Source: Acholoe squamosa
Taxonomy: Eukaryota > Annelida > Polychaeta > Phyllodocida > Polynoidae
Direction: 5' to 3'
Length of the DNA stretch: 64,000 nucleotides
Assembly (NCBI GenBank): GCA_949317995.1
Contig: OX439040.1
Coordinates: 77,721,972 to 77,785,971, forward strand
Under the pieces are notes generated by a model, which saw only the letters and a list, made by a program, of their open reading frames with translations, made no database searches and was not told the origin of the DNA. Shown piece by piece: positions 22,253-31,106 of the stretch (position 1 is the stretch's first letter; every line of letters begins with the position of its first letter). Made by a program: the position numbers and the translations under genes.

Positions 22253-22452
22253 TTAACCCTGCAAGGGCCGCTGCCCATTGGTCGTCATGATGCACCAATG
22301 AAGTGTTGGCGACTCTGCTCGCCAACACTTCATTGGAGCACCATCCCCTGTACAGGGTTAATGATTAGTTACAGCATTATTGCATCAGTGGACCTTTAAG
22401 GGTTAATGATTAGGTACAGCATTATTGCGTCAGTGGACCTTTAAGGGTTAAA
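22253..22452. mobile_element. Fam-A MITE with duplicated right end
   Basis: TTAACCCTGCAAGGGCCGCT, P1 with matched change GTGTTGGCGA / TCGCCAACAC, then a 45-bp right-end unit (GTTACAGCATTATTGCATCA + GTGGACCTTTAAGG) present twice at 22355-22399 and 22400-22444. Confidence 0.85.
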
Positions 22453-23330
22453 GGGGTTAGAGTAGGGTAGACAGTTCTAGGATGATGGTGCCCTCAAGGG
22501 GTAAGGGGGGCAGGAGGAGAGGCAGGAGGTAAGAGGGAGGCGGGGGGAAGGTGTCAGCAGGTGGTCACAGTTGTCATCAGGGGTGTGAACAGATCTGTCT
22601 AATACCATTAGTGGCCTCCCCCTCTTTCCACCCGGGCCCTGTCACTGTGTCAGCCAGCAGAAGCCCACGACATCAGGAGAGCCTTACACAATGTGCTACA
22701 TGTACGATTTGAAAATCCCTGGATATCAAACTCCCCTAGGTTACCGCTCTTCCAGAAATTCACTGTATCCATATGCCACTTGTCTCCACCTACTTTGTGG
22801 CTGACTTAGAAAACAGTGTGCCTATGCATGGGTGAAAAGTGACAGTCATGACGCTTGTGACGGAGGGATTCTTAAAATGACAGGTTATAGAAAATGACGG
22901 ATGCCGAGAATTTCAAAGGTTCCCAGTACATTGGCATATCCATAAAAAGTGAAAAAGTGACACTCCATCCTTCCTAAAAAGTGACGGCATGACATCCTGA
23001 AAAGTTAGAGCACCCTTGTACAGGCACACCAGTGGCTGCTTGTACCTGCTTACTATGTTTATAAAGCAGGGTATTTGAGGCTGTCCAGTTGTAAGTTGTT
23101 GTGCAGTGCCCTTACTATAGTGTGGGCGTTGATGGCCCCGAGTGGGCGGGATCTGAGACAAGGGTAAGGTGGCCATATAAAGGCATGGTCACCTATAACC
23201 CTTGTGAAGAAATCGTCAGGAGGGCATCTTTTAACATACTACACTACCCCTGTACCAAATTGCTATTGCCGTTGCAGTCGTAGGGCTGTGTCTAATCGTA
23301 GTGTCTTGAGAAATGCCCTCTAGAGCTGTA
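22453..23330. other. Unassigned, repeat-poor
   Basis: No known family. G-rich at 22504-22560; several AAAAAGTGAC words at 22940-23000. ORFs short and unbiased. Confidence 0.45.
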
Positions 23331-23455
23331 TACATGAATGCATCATCCAGGTTTAATACAATCCTGAGGGGTTTTGATGAAGCACCAAAGAAGTGCTGGT
23401 GAGTAGGCTTATCAGCACTTCATTGGTGCATAATGCCGACCACGGAATATGGATT
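23331..23455. mobile_element. Fam-A fragment (linker plus P1)
   Basis: TGAATGCATCATCCAGG, linker AATACAATCCTGAGGGG, P1 hairpin GAAGTGCTGGTGAGTAGGCT with its partner arm. Confidence 0.7.
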
Positions 23456-23637
23456 TGACGGCATCATGCGGTCTTTACAGGGTTCGGCGCCTGGGTGGGT
23501 ACAGGTGTTTGGGAGGAGGGCGGAGGGAGTTTTAGGGTTAAAGCCCCCGAGGACCAAGGAGGATCTAAAACACTTAGATAGACAGAGAATCTAGGGGATG
23601 TACAGAGTGCGACTACAAGTCATTATAGGCCTACCTT

Positions 23638-23870
23638 CCTTAAAGGCCCGTTGACGCAGGCGTGCATCATGCCCATTGGTTGGCATGATGAAGCAATGAA
23701 GTGCTGGCGAGTCTTCTCACTAGCACTTCATTGGTGCATCATGCCGATCCTGATACGCGGTCATGATACTTGACTGTAACCCTGGTGAGTTACTCACCAT
23801 AGCTTCATGCAATATGACGACCAATGGACATGATGCTCTGGCCGATGCTCTAATGCATTAGCGCCCCTGG
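23638..23870. mobile_element. Fam-A MITE copy (P1 then P2)
   Basis: TTAAAGGCCCGTTGACGCAG, P1 hairpin, linker, eroded P2 (GGTGAGTTACTCACCATAGC), right arm with TAATGCATTAGCGCCCC. Confidence 0.8.
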
Positions 23871-23965
23871 ATCCTGGCCCATGTTCAATATCATAAAAGC
23901 CCGTCTTACTAGCCACACCTATGTATAAGCCATGGTCTGACTGTGGGATAAAGCCATTAACTACA

Positions 23966-24213
23966 ACACTGTTTAAAAATTCCCTAAATTTTGAATGGAA
24001 ACTCCATAAATTTTACTGTGATTCACCCTAATTTAAAAGAACAGTGATTTCCTCTATATAAACAGTATTTCACCCTCCTAAGGCTCAATGTACAGGGATT
24101 CTCCACAATTCCCAATGGGAATTCACCATATTTTTACGGTGATTCACTGCCTGTACGGGTGCCAGTGAATCACCGTTTTTTAGTGATTTTTTTTTTACTG
24201 TGAATAAAAACTG
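23966..24213. mobile_element. Fam-F repeat with GTGATTCAC motifs
   Basis: Repeated TTTTACTGTGATTCACC-like words in both orientations, ends ACACTGTTTAAAAA and ATAAAAACTGTT. Contains a perfect 14-bp-arm hairpin ACGGTGATTCACTG (24136-24149 with 24163-24176). Single copy here, so class is open. Confidence 0.5.
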
Positions 24214-24426
24214 TTCTATATGATGAACCCCTACACATCTCTAGGGTCAAATCCATTAGATACAGCAGCGAGAGGCACAGGGAAAACACACGGGTTGGTA
24301 GGGGAGGAAGGATCGGGTAGAGTGTACATAGTTTATGTTATATATCCATTATGGTATTGGGAGGATTGTTATACTAAGGTCACCCACTCCCCTGTGTCAA
24401 CGCACATCTTCACCCTCCCCATCACT

Positions 24427-24612
24427 TTACCCTTTAGCCATTTAAGGGCCGCTAATTCAGGAGTGCATCATGCCCTTTGGTCGTCATGATGCACCAAAGA
24501 AGTGGTGGTAAATATGTTCACCAGCACTCCATTCGAGCATCATGCCAACCCTCTGGGAGTGTATCAACCCTCTAGGGTCGGCATGATGCATTAATGCATT
24601 AGTGACCACCAG
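24427..24612. mobile_element. Fam-A MITE copy
   Basis: TTACCCTTTAGCCATTTAAG, left arm CATCATGCCCTTTGGTCGTC, eroded P1, linker CTCTGGGAGTGTATCAACCC, and a short tail. Confidence 0.8.
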
Positions 24613-25365
24613 CACTGCACTGGACAGCATCTATTTATTACATTGGCCAAGGAGCCACTCATAAATAACGTCAGGCAAACTCTGGCCAATTTTTGACCTC
24701 CCCCCCGTCATGTTTTTTTTTTTCTTTTTCGTTGTTGCCAATGGAAAAAGGGATATCGAAAATTAATTCTGTCATGCCGGGCCTGACCCCCCCCCTCCCC
24801 ACCCTTCCAGCATGATACCATTTGTGGATGGCCCCCAAAGGGGCGATGCGCTTACCCTTCTAAGCTATTAGTTGTACCTACTAAAACACCCCTAGTTGAT
24901 CCCCAACCGTGCCTCTTTCCCTATGGTCAGTGCCTCGGGACGTGTTGATATCTGTAGATCTAGTAGACTTACAATCCTCTCAAGCTCGTGTTCTTTTTTC
25001 ATATCATTGTTGAGTTTGTTTCCCCGGGCCAGTAGAGAGTGGCCGGTGAGTGCTCGGTCGCTCAGCAACCCCTTCTCTCTCACACTCCGTCCCAGGGCGC
25101 GGGTTAAGAGAGAGAGAGAGAGAGAGTTGGGGGGCGGGGTGGTAAAGGGTGGAGGAGGGGATGGCTGGGGACCTGAAACGTTGGTTTTGTCCACGATCCC
25201 CGTGATCCAACCTGACATTTTGGGAGCAGGGTGCAGAGTGGCTGGAGCAAAACGAGGAGTACCGTATTACTCCACTTTTACCCCACTTTCCCAGGCTCCT
25301 ATCCTAACTTGCCCAGTGTGTCGTTTTAGCGCAGTCGCTGATGAGGGGCGCATGTGAATTTCACG
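24613..25365. other. Unassigned; (AG)n and T/C runs
   Basis: T-run 24712-24722, C-run about 24787-24797, (AG)n 25108-25127. ORFs are open on both strands at 24892-25357 with no domain. Confidence 0.4.
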
Positions 25366-25562
25366 TACCGTAATAGCCCGTTTAAGCGTCGGGGTCTCAA
25401 ATAAGCGCCGGTCTCGTAGAAGCACCAGGGGTACAGGGTCATTGAAATGATTCTTAGGAACTAAAACAGTATTCAATTAAGCGCCTGTCTCGTATTAGCG
25501 CCGGGCGTACAGTGGGAACGAAATCAATGTGCGCCCGGGCGCTTATACGGGCCATTACGCTA
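25366..25562 (+). mobile_element. Fam-D MITE, best copy
   Basis: Ends TACCGTAATAGCCCGTTTAA and the complement TAGCGTAATGGCCCGTATAA. Internal AAATAAGCGCCGGTCTCGTA and CGTATTAGCGCCGGGCGTAC are two diverged halves of one unit. About 197 bp, non-coding. Confidence 0.8.
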
Positions 25563-26181
25563 ATTTCAGCTGAATTTGCAATTATTTTTTGTACATATCT
25601 GCCACTAAAATGTGAAGACCACACGCATTTCACAACAATGCACAGGATTTCCTGTTGAACCAAGGGAGGCACTTCCTCAGATGTATACAAATTGAACAAG
25701 TAACCAATGGATAACTCATGACGAGTGTGTGTTAGTGAAGGATAATGACACGAGGCCGTAGGCCGAGTGTTATTAGCCTTTGGTAACACACACGAGTCAT
25801 GAGTTATCCATTGTGTACTTATTTTATACCACAAAACCAATAAATAATCAATATTATACCAATAAATTCAAGTTGAAAACAAAAATTATTCCCCCTCCCC
25901 AGGACTCGATGCCAGCCATTGTGTGTACACAGGTACATACACCTCGACACCCGGCAGCGGACAGCAACAGCCCCGGTCTCGGCTAGGCTTGGCAGCGGCA
26001 CACGGCAAAAGATTTCAATGCGTCTCGCTGTTATGTTTGTGTATAATACACCTCCTCGCCCGGCAGTGGACAGCGACAGCACACACAGTGAAAAAAGATG
26101 CTACTCGCTGTTATGTTTGTGTATAAAATACACCTCTTCGCCCGGCAGCGGACAGCGACAGCGCACACGGCGAAAAAAGAT

Positions 26182-26255
26182 GCGTCCGGGCCGGGATTTG
26201 AACCGTGTACCTCACGTGGCTGAGCGCAAAGCGCTAACCGCTAGACCACCGCGCC
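26182..26255 (-). tRNA. tRNA-like module in Fam-M copy 1 (minus strand)
   Basis: On the minus strand it starts GGCGCGGTGGTCTAGCGGTT (A box TGGTCTAGCGG) and has a B box GGTTCAAATCC, followed by a T6 run, a pol III stop signal. The start resembles tRNA-Glu-type D arms, but no clean anticodon stem or T stem forms, so this is a pseudogene or SINE head rather than a working tRNA. Confidence 0.45.
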
Positions 26256-26383
26256 TTCTCCGTTCACTGCGTCTCACGATTATGTTTGTGTATAATACAC
26301 CTCCTCTCCCAGCAGCGGACAGCGACAGCGCACACGGCTTTGTATCATAGCAAGACGTGGTTCGAACCGAGCGTATCTCGTCA

Positions 26384-26455
26384 GTCCCTGTGGCGCAATG
26401 CATAGGGGGTTAGACTAGGAATCTTAGGCTGCAGGTTCGAGCCCTGCCCTGGTCA
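26384..26455 (+). tRNA. tRNA-like module in Fam-M copy 1 (plus strand)
   Basis: A box TGGCGCAATGCATAGG and B box GGTTCGAGCCC with a perfect 5-bp T stem GCAGG/CCTGC. The anticodon loop would read CTAGGAA (AGG), with 4 of 5 stem pairs. Acceptor stem badly paired. Treated as tRNA-derived and non-functional. Confidence 0.45.
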
Positions 26456-26881
26456 AGTCTTTCATGGGTTTTAACGTGTAACGAAGGACATGAGAGGTGT
26501 GCAGTTATCCTGGATAACCGCACGGGTGCGGGTTATCCTTGGATAACCGCACGCCTTACAAAATTGATGTTACAGCCTATAGTGTGTGCAATATCGACAG
26601 ATATGTGTATGGGAATAGCCACCAAAAAGCACCGAGTAACCAAGAAATCGTGGTATAAGTAGGGCTATATGTACGGAGCTTTGGTATTGTAATGGAGGGG
26701 GGCACACTGTGAGAAACCTGGCTTGATTGCTATTATAGGACGGGTGTCCCACATAGTGACGGTAGGCAATCAGCCTTCCCCTAACACATACACTACTTTA
26801 AATATGGAGACGCTTGTCCTTTTCTTTTGAATTTGAAATTATCTGTTGCACGACATTTTCCCCGTGGGGACGTGTTACTAC

Positions 26882-27283
26882 TCATGTACTGACCGTGATA
26901 GAACTGTGGATACAATGGGATATATAACAGTTGTTTGGTTGGGGTATGAATGAGATGGGATTTCCCCCTCTAGCTCCCAGTGGCTGACAACCATTATTAC
27001 TCTCAGCGATATTGTCACCATCCACCCCTGCATGTTTCAGGTCCCTTCTCACAAGGTTGGCCAAAATTAACCAACGATTTATTTCGTGGTACCATTCTAT
27101 AGGGGCCTGGGCCCATATCCAGTGTGTGCACCATTTTGAATTGAGCTGGATATGCCAAAGGTGGCAAAACACACTGATAAGGCATTGATGGGGTCCATGT
27201 CCCTGGTTAACATCCACTGCCAGGGACATGCTGTTCCCCAGCTTATCAGTGCAAGTGGCCAGAACTAGCTCCACTCCCGGTTA
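26882..27283 (-). CDS. Unrecognised open frame, possible exon or eroded coding fragment
   Basis: About 130 codons open on the minus strand between stops, outside any repeat family seen here. It contains a Trp-rich stretch (WHIQLNSKWCTHWIWAQAP) and a charged C-terminal half. No family is recognised, no methionine start is convincing (the frame opens after TAA near 27283), and codon choice is only mildly biased. The opposite strand is also fairly open. It may be an old transposon-protein remnant or chance; I lean to chance or remnant. Confidence 0.2.
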
Positions 27284-27569
27284 CGCCCAATATGGGTGGT
27301 TGTGTTTGATTGACTCTTTATTTATTCATCCTGGAGTATTATATGTCCTTATGAGAGAACACTCTGCTATGTCTATAACAATGATTTGTTGAGCGGTTTG
27401 TTATTGGCAGTTAAATCCCCATGTAACTATGCATGAGCCTATAAATTTCCTTTCTGACCTTGATCATTTCTCTAGTTTCTACGACACTCAGTCCCTGGAA
27501 AAGCTTAACCAAGCCCATTGATGGTGGGTTATTGCGCCATGCCCGATAGTGGCCAGTAGTGGGGCTTAT
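27284..27569. other. Unassigned
   Basis: No repeat family or gene recognised between the open frame and the Fam-I element. Confidence 0.4.
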
Positions 27570-27862
27570 CACTGAAAACCTGGAAGATCCGAAACTAGTC
27601 AGTGGTGACGACTTTAGGGCCTCAGGTAAAACAACTACCTTAGTTGGTCGAAATGACGACCTAAACTCGTCATCCTGACGACCTAAGTTGTCAGTATGAC
27701 AATACTGACACTAAAGAGTTATCATCCTGAAAACTTAGGTCATCAGCCTGATGACCTAAAGTCGTCATTTTGACCACCTAAGGTAGTTGTTTTAGGTATT
27801 GTCCACCTGAGGACCTAAAGACGTCACCACTGACTAGTTTCGGAACTTACAGGTTTTGAGTG
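27570..27862. mobile_element. Fam-I foldback element, full copy
   Basis: About 290 bp, nearly palindromic. Ends CACTGAAAACCTGGAAGATC and the complement of GGAACTTACAGGTTTTGAGTG. Arms carry CGAAACTAGTCAGTGGTGAC, and CCTAA..GTCGTCATTTTGACC is repeated inward. Half copies are at 21258-21399 and 63130-63262. Confidence 0.85.
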
Positions 27863-28320
27863 TATAGGGGTTGGCATGATGCAGCAATGAAAGTTTGGCA
27901 TTTCATTGATGCATCATGATGACCAATTGACATAGTGCATTGTCAGGGGCGTAGGAAAAGGGGGGGGGGGGCAGGGGGGCCTGGGCCCCCCCCAATCATG
28001 AAGGAGGTGGGGCCTGAGTATGTCTGGGCCCCCCCAATATTTTCCAAGAACTCATAAACACAATGGAAAAGAAGCTAAAACTTTACATCTCAAATTAGAT
28101 TATTATGGTGATGTCATAGGGAAAATGGGGGTCTGAGCCTAAAGTCGAATCCAAAATTTACCAAAAATTACTTTTCTATATGAATTCTATATTCGCATTA
28201 TATAGACGCCATCACGCATCAGCTGACAATTCAAGGTGGTCGCGATGGTGCCCTCGCCGGGCCCCCCCAATGAAGATTTGCTTCCTACGCCTCTGAAATT
28301 GATTCGCCTTTAAAAGGCCA
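27863..28320. mobile_element. Fam-A copy split by Fam-J
   Basis: 27863-27943 is Fam-A (GGGTTGGCATGATGC, a P1-like hairpin, CATGATGACCAATTGACAT, GTGCATT). Fam-A-like terminal sequence (GATTCGCCTTTAAAAGG) resumes at about 28300, after the J element. Confidence 0.65.
27944..28295 (+). mobile_element. Fam-J MITE, hAT-like ends, copy 1
   Basis: Ends CAGGGGCGTAGGAAAAG and the complement of GCTTCCTACGCCTCTG. A G12 run follows the left end. The inside (AAGAACTCATAAACACAATG, TATTATGGTGATGTCA..) matches copy 2 at 40627-40912 closely. CAGRGGCG termini suggest the hAT superfamily; an 8-bp duplication is not intact. Confidence 0.75.
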
Positions 28321-28690
28321 AGCCTTTAGAACTGGTATGTGTCCATGTAATGTAGGGCTATCTTAGAACAGTCATTGCAGAATGTCCACAGTACCACCTC
28401 TACAATTTTCACAATACAAATCTATCAAATTTTTATGTCAAATCTCGGCCTAACTCTATAAACTAGACCGTCAGCACGCTAATACCACATTATATATATA
28501 ACGGGCACCAATCCGGACAACACTGGTTCAGCATATTCACACTTATATACTGCCTAACACCCAGCAGCCAATAGATGGATATTGGGAGGGGACATAGTGG
28601 TGAGCAGTACCCTGGTGACAGAGCCAACCACTCACTATATGAGATCCCCCCAGACTAGCCCCGACTACATGTATAACTCCCCGTATACAA
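28321..28690. other. Unassigned
   Basis: AT-moderate DNA with no recognised repeat or exon. Confidence 0.5.
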
Positions 28691-29028
28691 CTGGGGCCCT
28701 TCATGGGCCGCATGGTGTCTCAATGTTAAAGTCCATTAGATGTCATGATGCACCAATGCAGCCCTGCACTGCATTGGTGCATCATGGATGTCATGATGCA
28801 CCAATGCAGCCCTGCACTGCATTGGTGCATCATGGATGTCATGATGCACCAATGCAGCCCTGCACTGCATTGGTGCATCATGCAGACTCATTGGGAGTGT
28901 GTCGCGTCTGTAATACTGGATGACTTTGAATGCCAATAGTGCAGTAATGCATGGTGAAATCATGTTGATAGACTCCCAGTGGTTCAGCATTGGGCGGGAT
29001 GCACTCCTCCATCAGCAGCCTTTGAATA
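28691..29028. mobile_element. Fam-A copy with triplicated P3 hairpin
   Basis: Eroded left arm, three P3 hairpins in tandem (separate entry), linker CATTGGGAGTGTGTCGCG, degraded P2, right arm GATGCACTCCTCCATCAGCA. Confidence 0.75.
28739..28882. repeat. 48-bp palindromic unit x3
   Basis: Three identical units (28739, 28787, 28835), each a hairpin: GATGTCATGATGCACCAATG + CAGCCCTGCACTG + the returning arm. No differences between units. Confidence 0.97.
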
Positions 29029-29035
29029 GTACACT

Positions 29036-29268
29036 CTTTACTGGCCGTCAAAGCAGGCGTGCATCATGCTCATTGGTCCGCATGCATTATTCACCAATGA
29101 AATGCTGGAGAGTCTGCTCGTAAACACTCCCTTTTAGGACCAAGTGCATCAACCCCATAGGGTCGGTATGATGCATGAATGCAGCCCTGGTGAGTTACTC
29201 ACCAGGGCCGCATTGATCCACCATGATGACCACTTGGCATGATGCATTAATGCATTATCGGCAGTGGG
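29036..29268. mobile_element. Fam-A MITE copy
   Basis: Left arm AAAGCAGGCGTGCATCATG, eroded P1, linker AGTGCATCAACCCCATAGGG, good P2 hairpin, right arm CATTAATGCATTATCGGC. Confidence 0.8.
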
Positions 29269-29317
29269 GCATGCACATGGAAGACATGATTTGATTCTAA
29301 CATGTCTGATAGTACAC

Positions 29318-29500
29318 TAGTCCTGCACTCATGCAGCATGTTGAACCTGTAGGGTTTAGTTGGCATGATGCTCCAATGAAGTGCTGGCGAGCAGATTCGC
29401 CAGCACCTCATTGGAGCATCATGCCAACTCACTGGTACGCGTTGATGCACTTTCAGCATTTCTAGGGTTAAAATGCTGTATCAGCTTTAGAGGGTTAAAG
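29318..29500. mobile_element. Fam-A MITE copy with matched arm changes
   Basis: P1 hairpin with GGCATGATGCTCCAATG on the left and CATTGGAGCATCATGCC on the right; both arms share the CTCC/GGAG variant. Tail CATTTCTAGGGTTAAA. Confidence 0.8.
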
Positions 29501-29689
29501 TGGCATACAGCATACCGTAACCCTGGTTATCCATGTATGTATTATGTAGGGGTAGATCAGCGTAACCCGATTGGTACGGACCCCTTCTATACCAGCCCCA
29601 GCTCAGTTCTATTGGCTGCACTCTGAAAGGTGACTGTTGAATCTACCAGGCAAACTCTGTGTACAATCTGTACACACCTAGTGGGGTTA

Positions 29690-29829
29690 ATTGCCAGGCA
29701 ATGAAATAATCCGAACCATTCACTGCGGGCCTGTCGGGGGTCTGTTGGTACCCACCTCATAGCTCGTATCAGTAGAACTCTCTGCTAACAATGGCCACGC
29801 TCATGGGACAAGCCACTACCTCGGTATAC
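29690..29829. mobile_element. Fam-Q foldback, half copy
   Basis: ATCAGTAGAACTCTCTGCTA, ATGGCCACGCTCATGGGACA and AGCCACTACCTCGGTATAC match the right half of the full copy at 54985-55458. Confidence 0.7.
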
Positions 29830-30008
29830 AGTGAATCGACATATTTGCGATGCAGTGACGCTGTGTAGTTTCTACAATGAAGCCCCAGGTGGCAGTACAG
29901 TGCAGTAAAGCACTGTGGTACAAGGAATCTCTGTGAAAATTACAGTGAAAGCCTTGCCCCAAGCTTGCTGGAGAACCTTCCTTATTTTGATGGCATTTTT
30001 TCACAGTG
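29830..30008 (-). mobile_element. Fam-E MITE copy
   Basis: CAGTGAATCGACATATTTG, ATGAAGCCCCAGGTGGCAGT and GGAATCTCTGTGAAAATTAC, ending CATTTTTTCACAGTG. It abuts the Fam-Q fragment directly. Confidence 0.75.
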
Positions 30009-30439
30009 CCTCCTCGGACATGTGGTCGCCATGATGTGGGCGAGCCGGGAAATGGATTCGTCGGGCCGGAAAAACGATGGATGTCCTCATTCAGCCTGCA
30101 CTGACCCCCATGCTTGTAGTTTGGGTGGTTGCAGTAATTTTTCTCTCTTTTTTTTCGTTCCAACTTTTTTGCTGATGTTGAGAGGTAGAACATGTCGGTG
30201 TGCCCCAGGTAGTTTATGACCTGAGAGGGGGTATACCGGTACATACTATATCATGAGTGCGGGGGAGGTGATAGTTTTGGTGTAGGAATATAGAAGGCAG
30301 AGAGGCTTCGGTCACAAAATGGATGGGTTGGGATATTTCAGGCAGAGAGAAAGGAGATATTGAATTTATGGACCTGTCCCTGTTCATAATTTTCTAAGTA
30401 TTGGATGACGGACAATTTATGCGAACATACCAGTAATGT
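30009..30439. other. Unassigned
   Basis: T-rich run at about 30136-30160; overlapping ORFs on both strands have no domain. Confidence 0.45.
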
Positions 30440-30580
30440 TCAGCCCTTGAAAGGTCACAGGTATGCATGTGCATTATGCGTTATGCATTATGCGTGTGCA
30501 TTATGCATTATGTGTTATGCGTTATGCATTAACGTGTTGTGACCTTTGGTCGTCATATGGCCCTAGATTGATAAAATCAA
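30440..30580. mobile_element. Fam-A left-arm fragment with ATGCATT/ATGCGTT expansion
   Basis: CAGCCCTTGAAAGGTCACAG opens like a Fam-A left arm and TTGGTCGTCATATGG closes it. Between them 30462-30532 is an array of GCATTATGC / GCGTTATGC words, an expansion of the normal TGCATTAATGCATCATGC. Confidence 0.6.
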
Positions 30581-30737
30581 CATTATGACATACATTTTTT
30601 TTGCTTAAATTCCACTGGGAAATTGGCCTACTGACACGAGGAAAAGAAACTGATATTATATCGTCTGTTTCTAGAATTTTACGTATGATTTGCTATATCA
30701 TCAAAGATGACATGAGATGCTGGAATTTTATTTTAAA

Positions 30738-31099
30738 TGACACGGTCAATGAATGAAACCCTGGCGAGTAAATCTCCAGGACTGTGCCTATGTGCTGGTG
30801 CAGCTAAGGACTGCTTAAGCAGGAGTGCATCATGCTCATTGGTCAGCATGATGCACCAATGAATTACCGCCCATCAATGGGTACCGTATAGCACATATAA
30901 GCACCAGACACACATTGATTTCAATCCCAGGGCGCTTATATGAGACAGGCGCTTATTTGAATACTGTTTTAGTGCTTACGATTAATTTCAATATCCTATA
31001 CCCCCAGTGCTTATTCGAGGCCGGTGCTTATTTCAGATCCCTTTTAAATGGGTCATTACGGTATGAATAATTTATACATGAGCAGCCCCTATAGGGTTA
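30738..31099. mobile_element. Fam-A copy split by Fam-D
   Basis: 30738-30870: P2 remnant and a left-arm/P1 start (GCAGGAGTGCATCATGCTCA). After the D element, a Fam-A end resumes (ATACATGAGCAGCCCCTATA + GGGTTAA). Confidence 0.65.
30870..31065 (-). mobile_element. Fam-D MITE inside Fam-A
   Basis: ATTACCGCCCATCAATGGG at one end and the complement TACCGTAATGACCCATTTAA at the other. Internal GCGCTTATATGAGACAGGCG and TATTCGAGGCCGGTGCTTAT. Confidence 0.7.
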
Positions 31100-31106
31100 A
31101 AAGGGC

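Larger units (their letters stand above)
25693..26656 (+). repeat. Fam-M composite repeat, copy 1
   Basis: Order: nested hairpin head (25695-25821), AT-rich spacer, three to four ~85-bp units (..ATGTTTGTGTATAATACACC, GCCCGGCAGCGGACAGCGAC..), a minus-strand tRNA-like module, a plus-strand tRNA-like module, a GGATAACCGCACG hairpin (26498-26555), and a unique tail to 26656. A second copy lies at 56379-57164 in the same orientation, about 90% alike outside the head and with fewer internal units. Confidence 0.85.

Noticed and set aside
24892-25357. 153-codon plus and 108-codon minus frames
   Set aside because: Open on both strands, partly low complexity ((AG)n), no recognisable domain. A GTAAGT at about 24971 on the minus strand is a possible donor, but evidence is too thin to call an exon.
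26182-26455. Functional tRNA genes
   Set aside because: Acceptor stems do not pair and the units are embedded in a duplicated composite repeat; called tRNA-like only.
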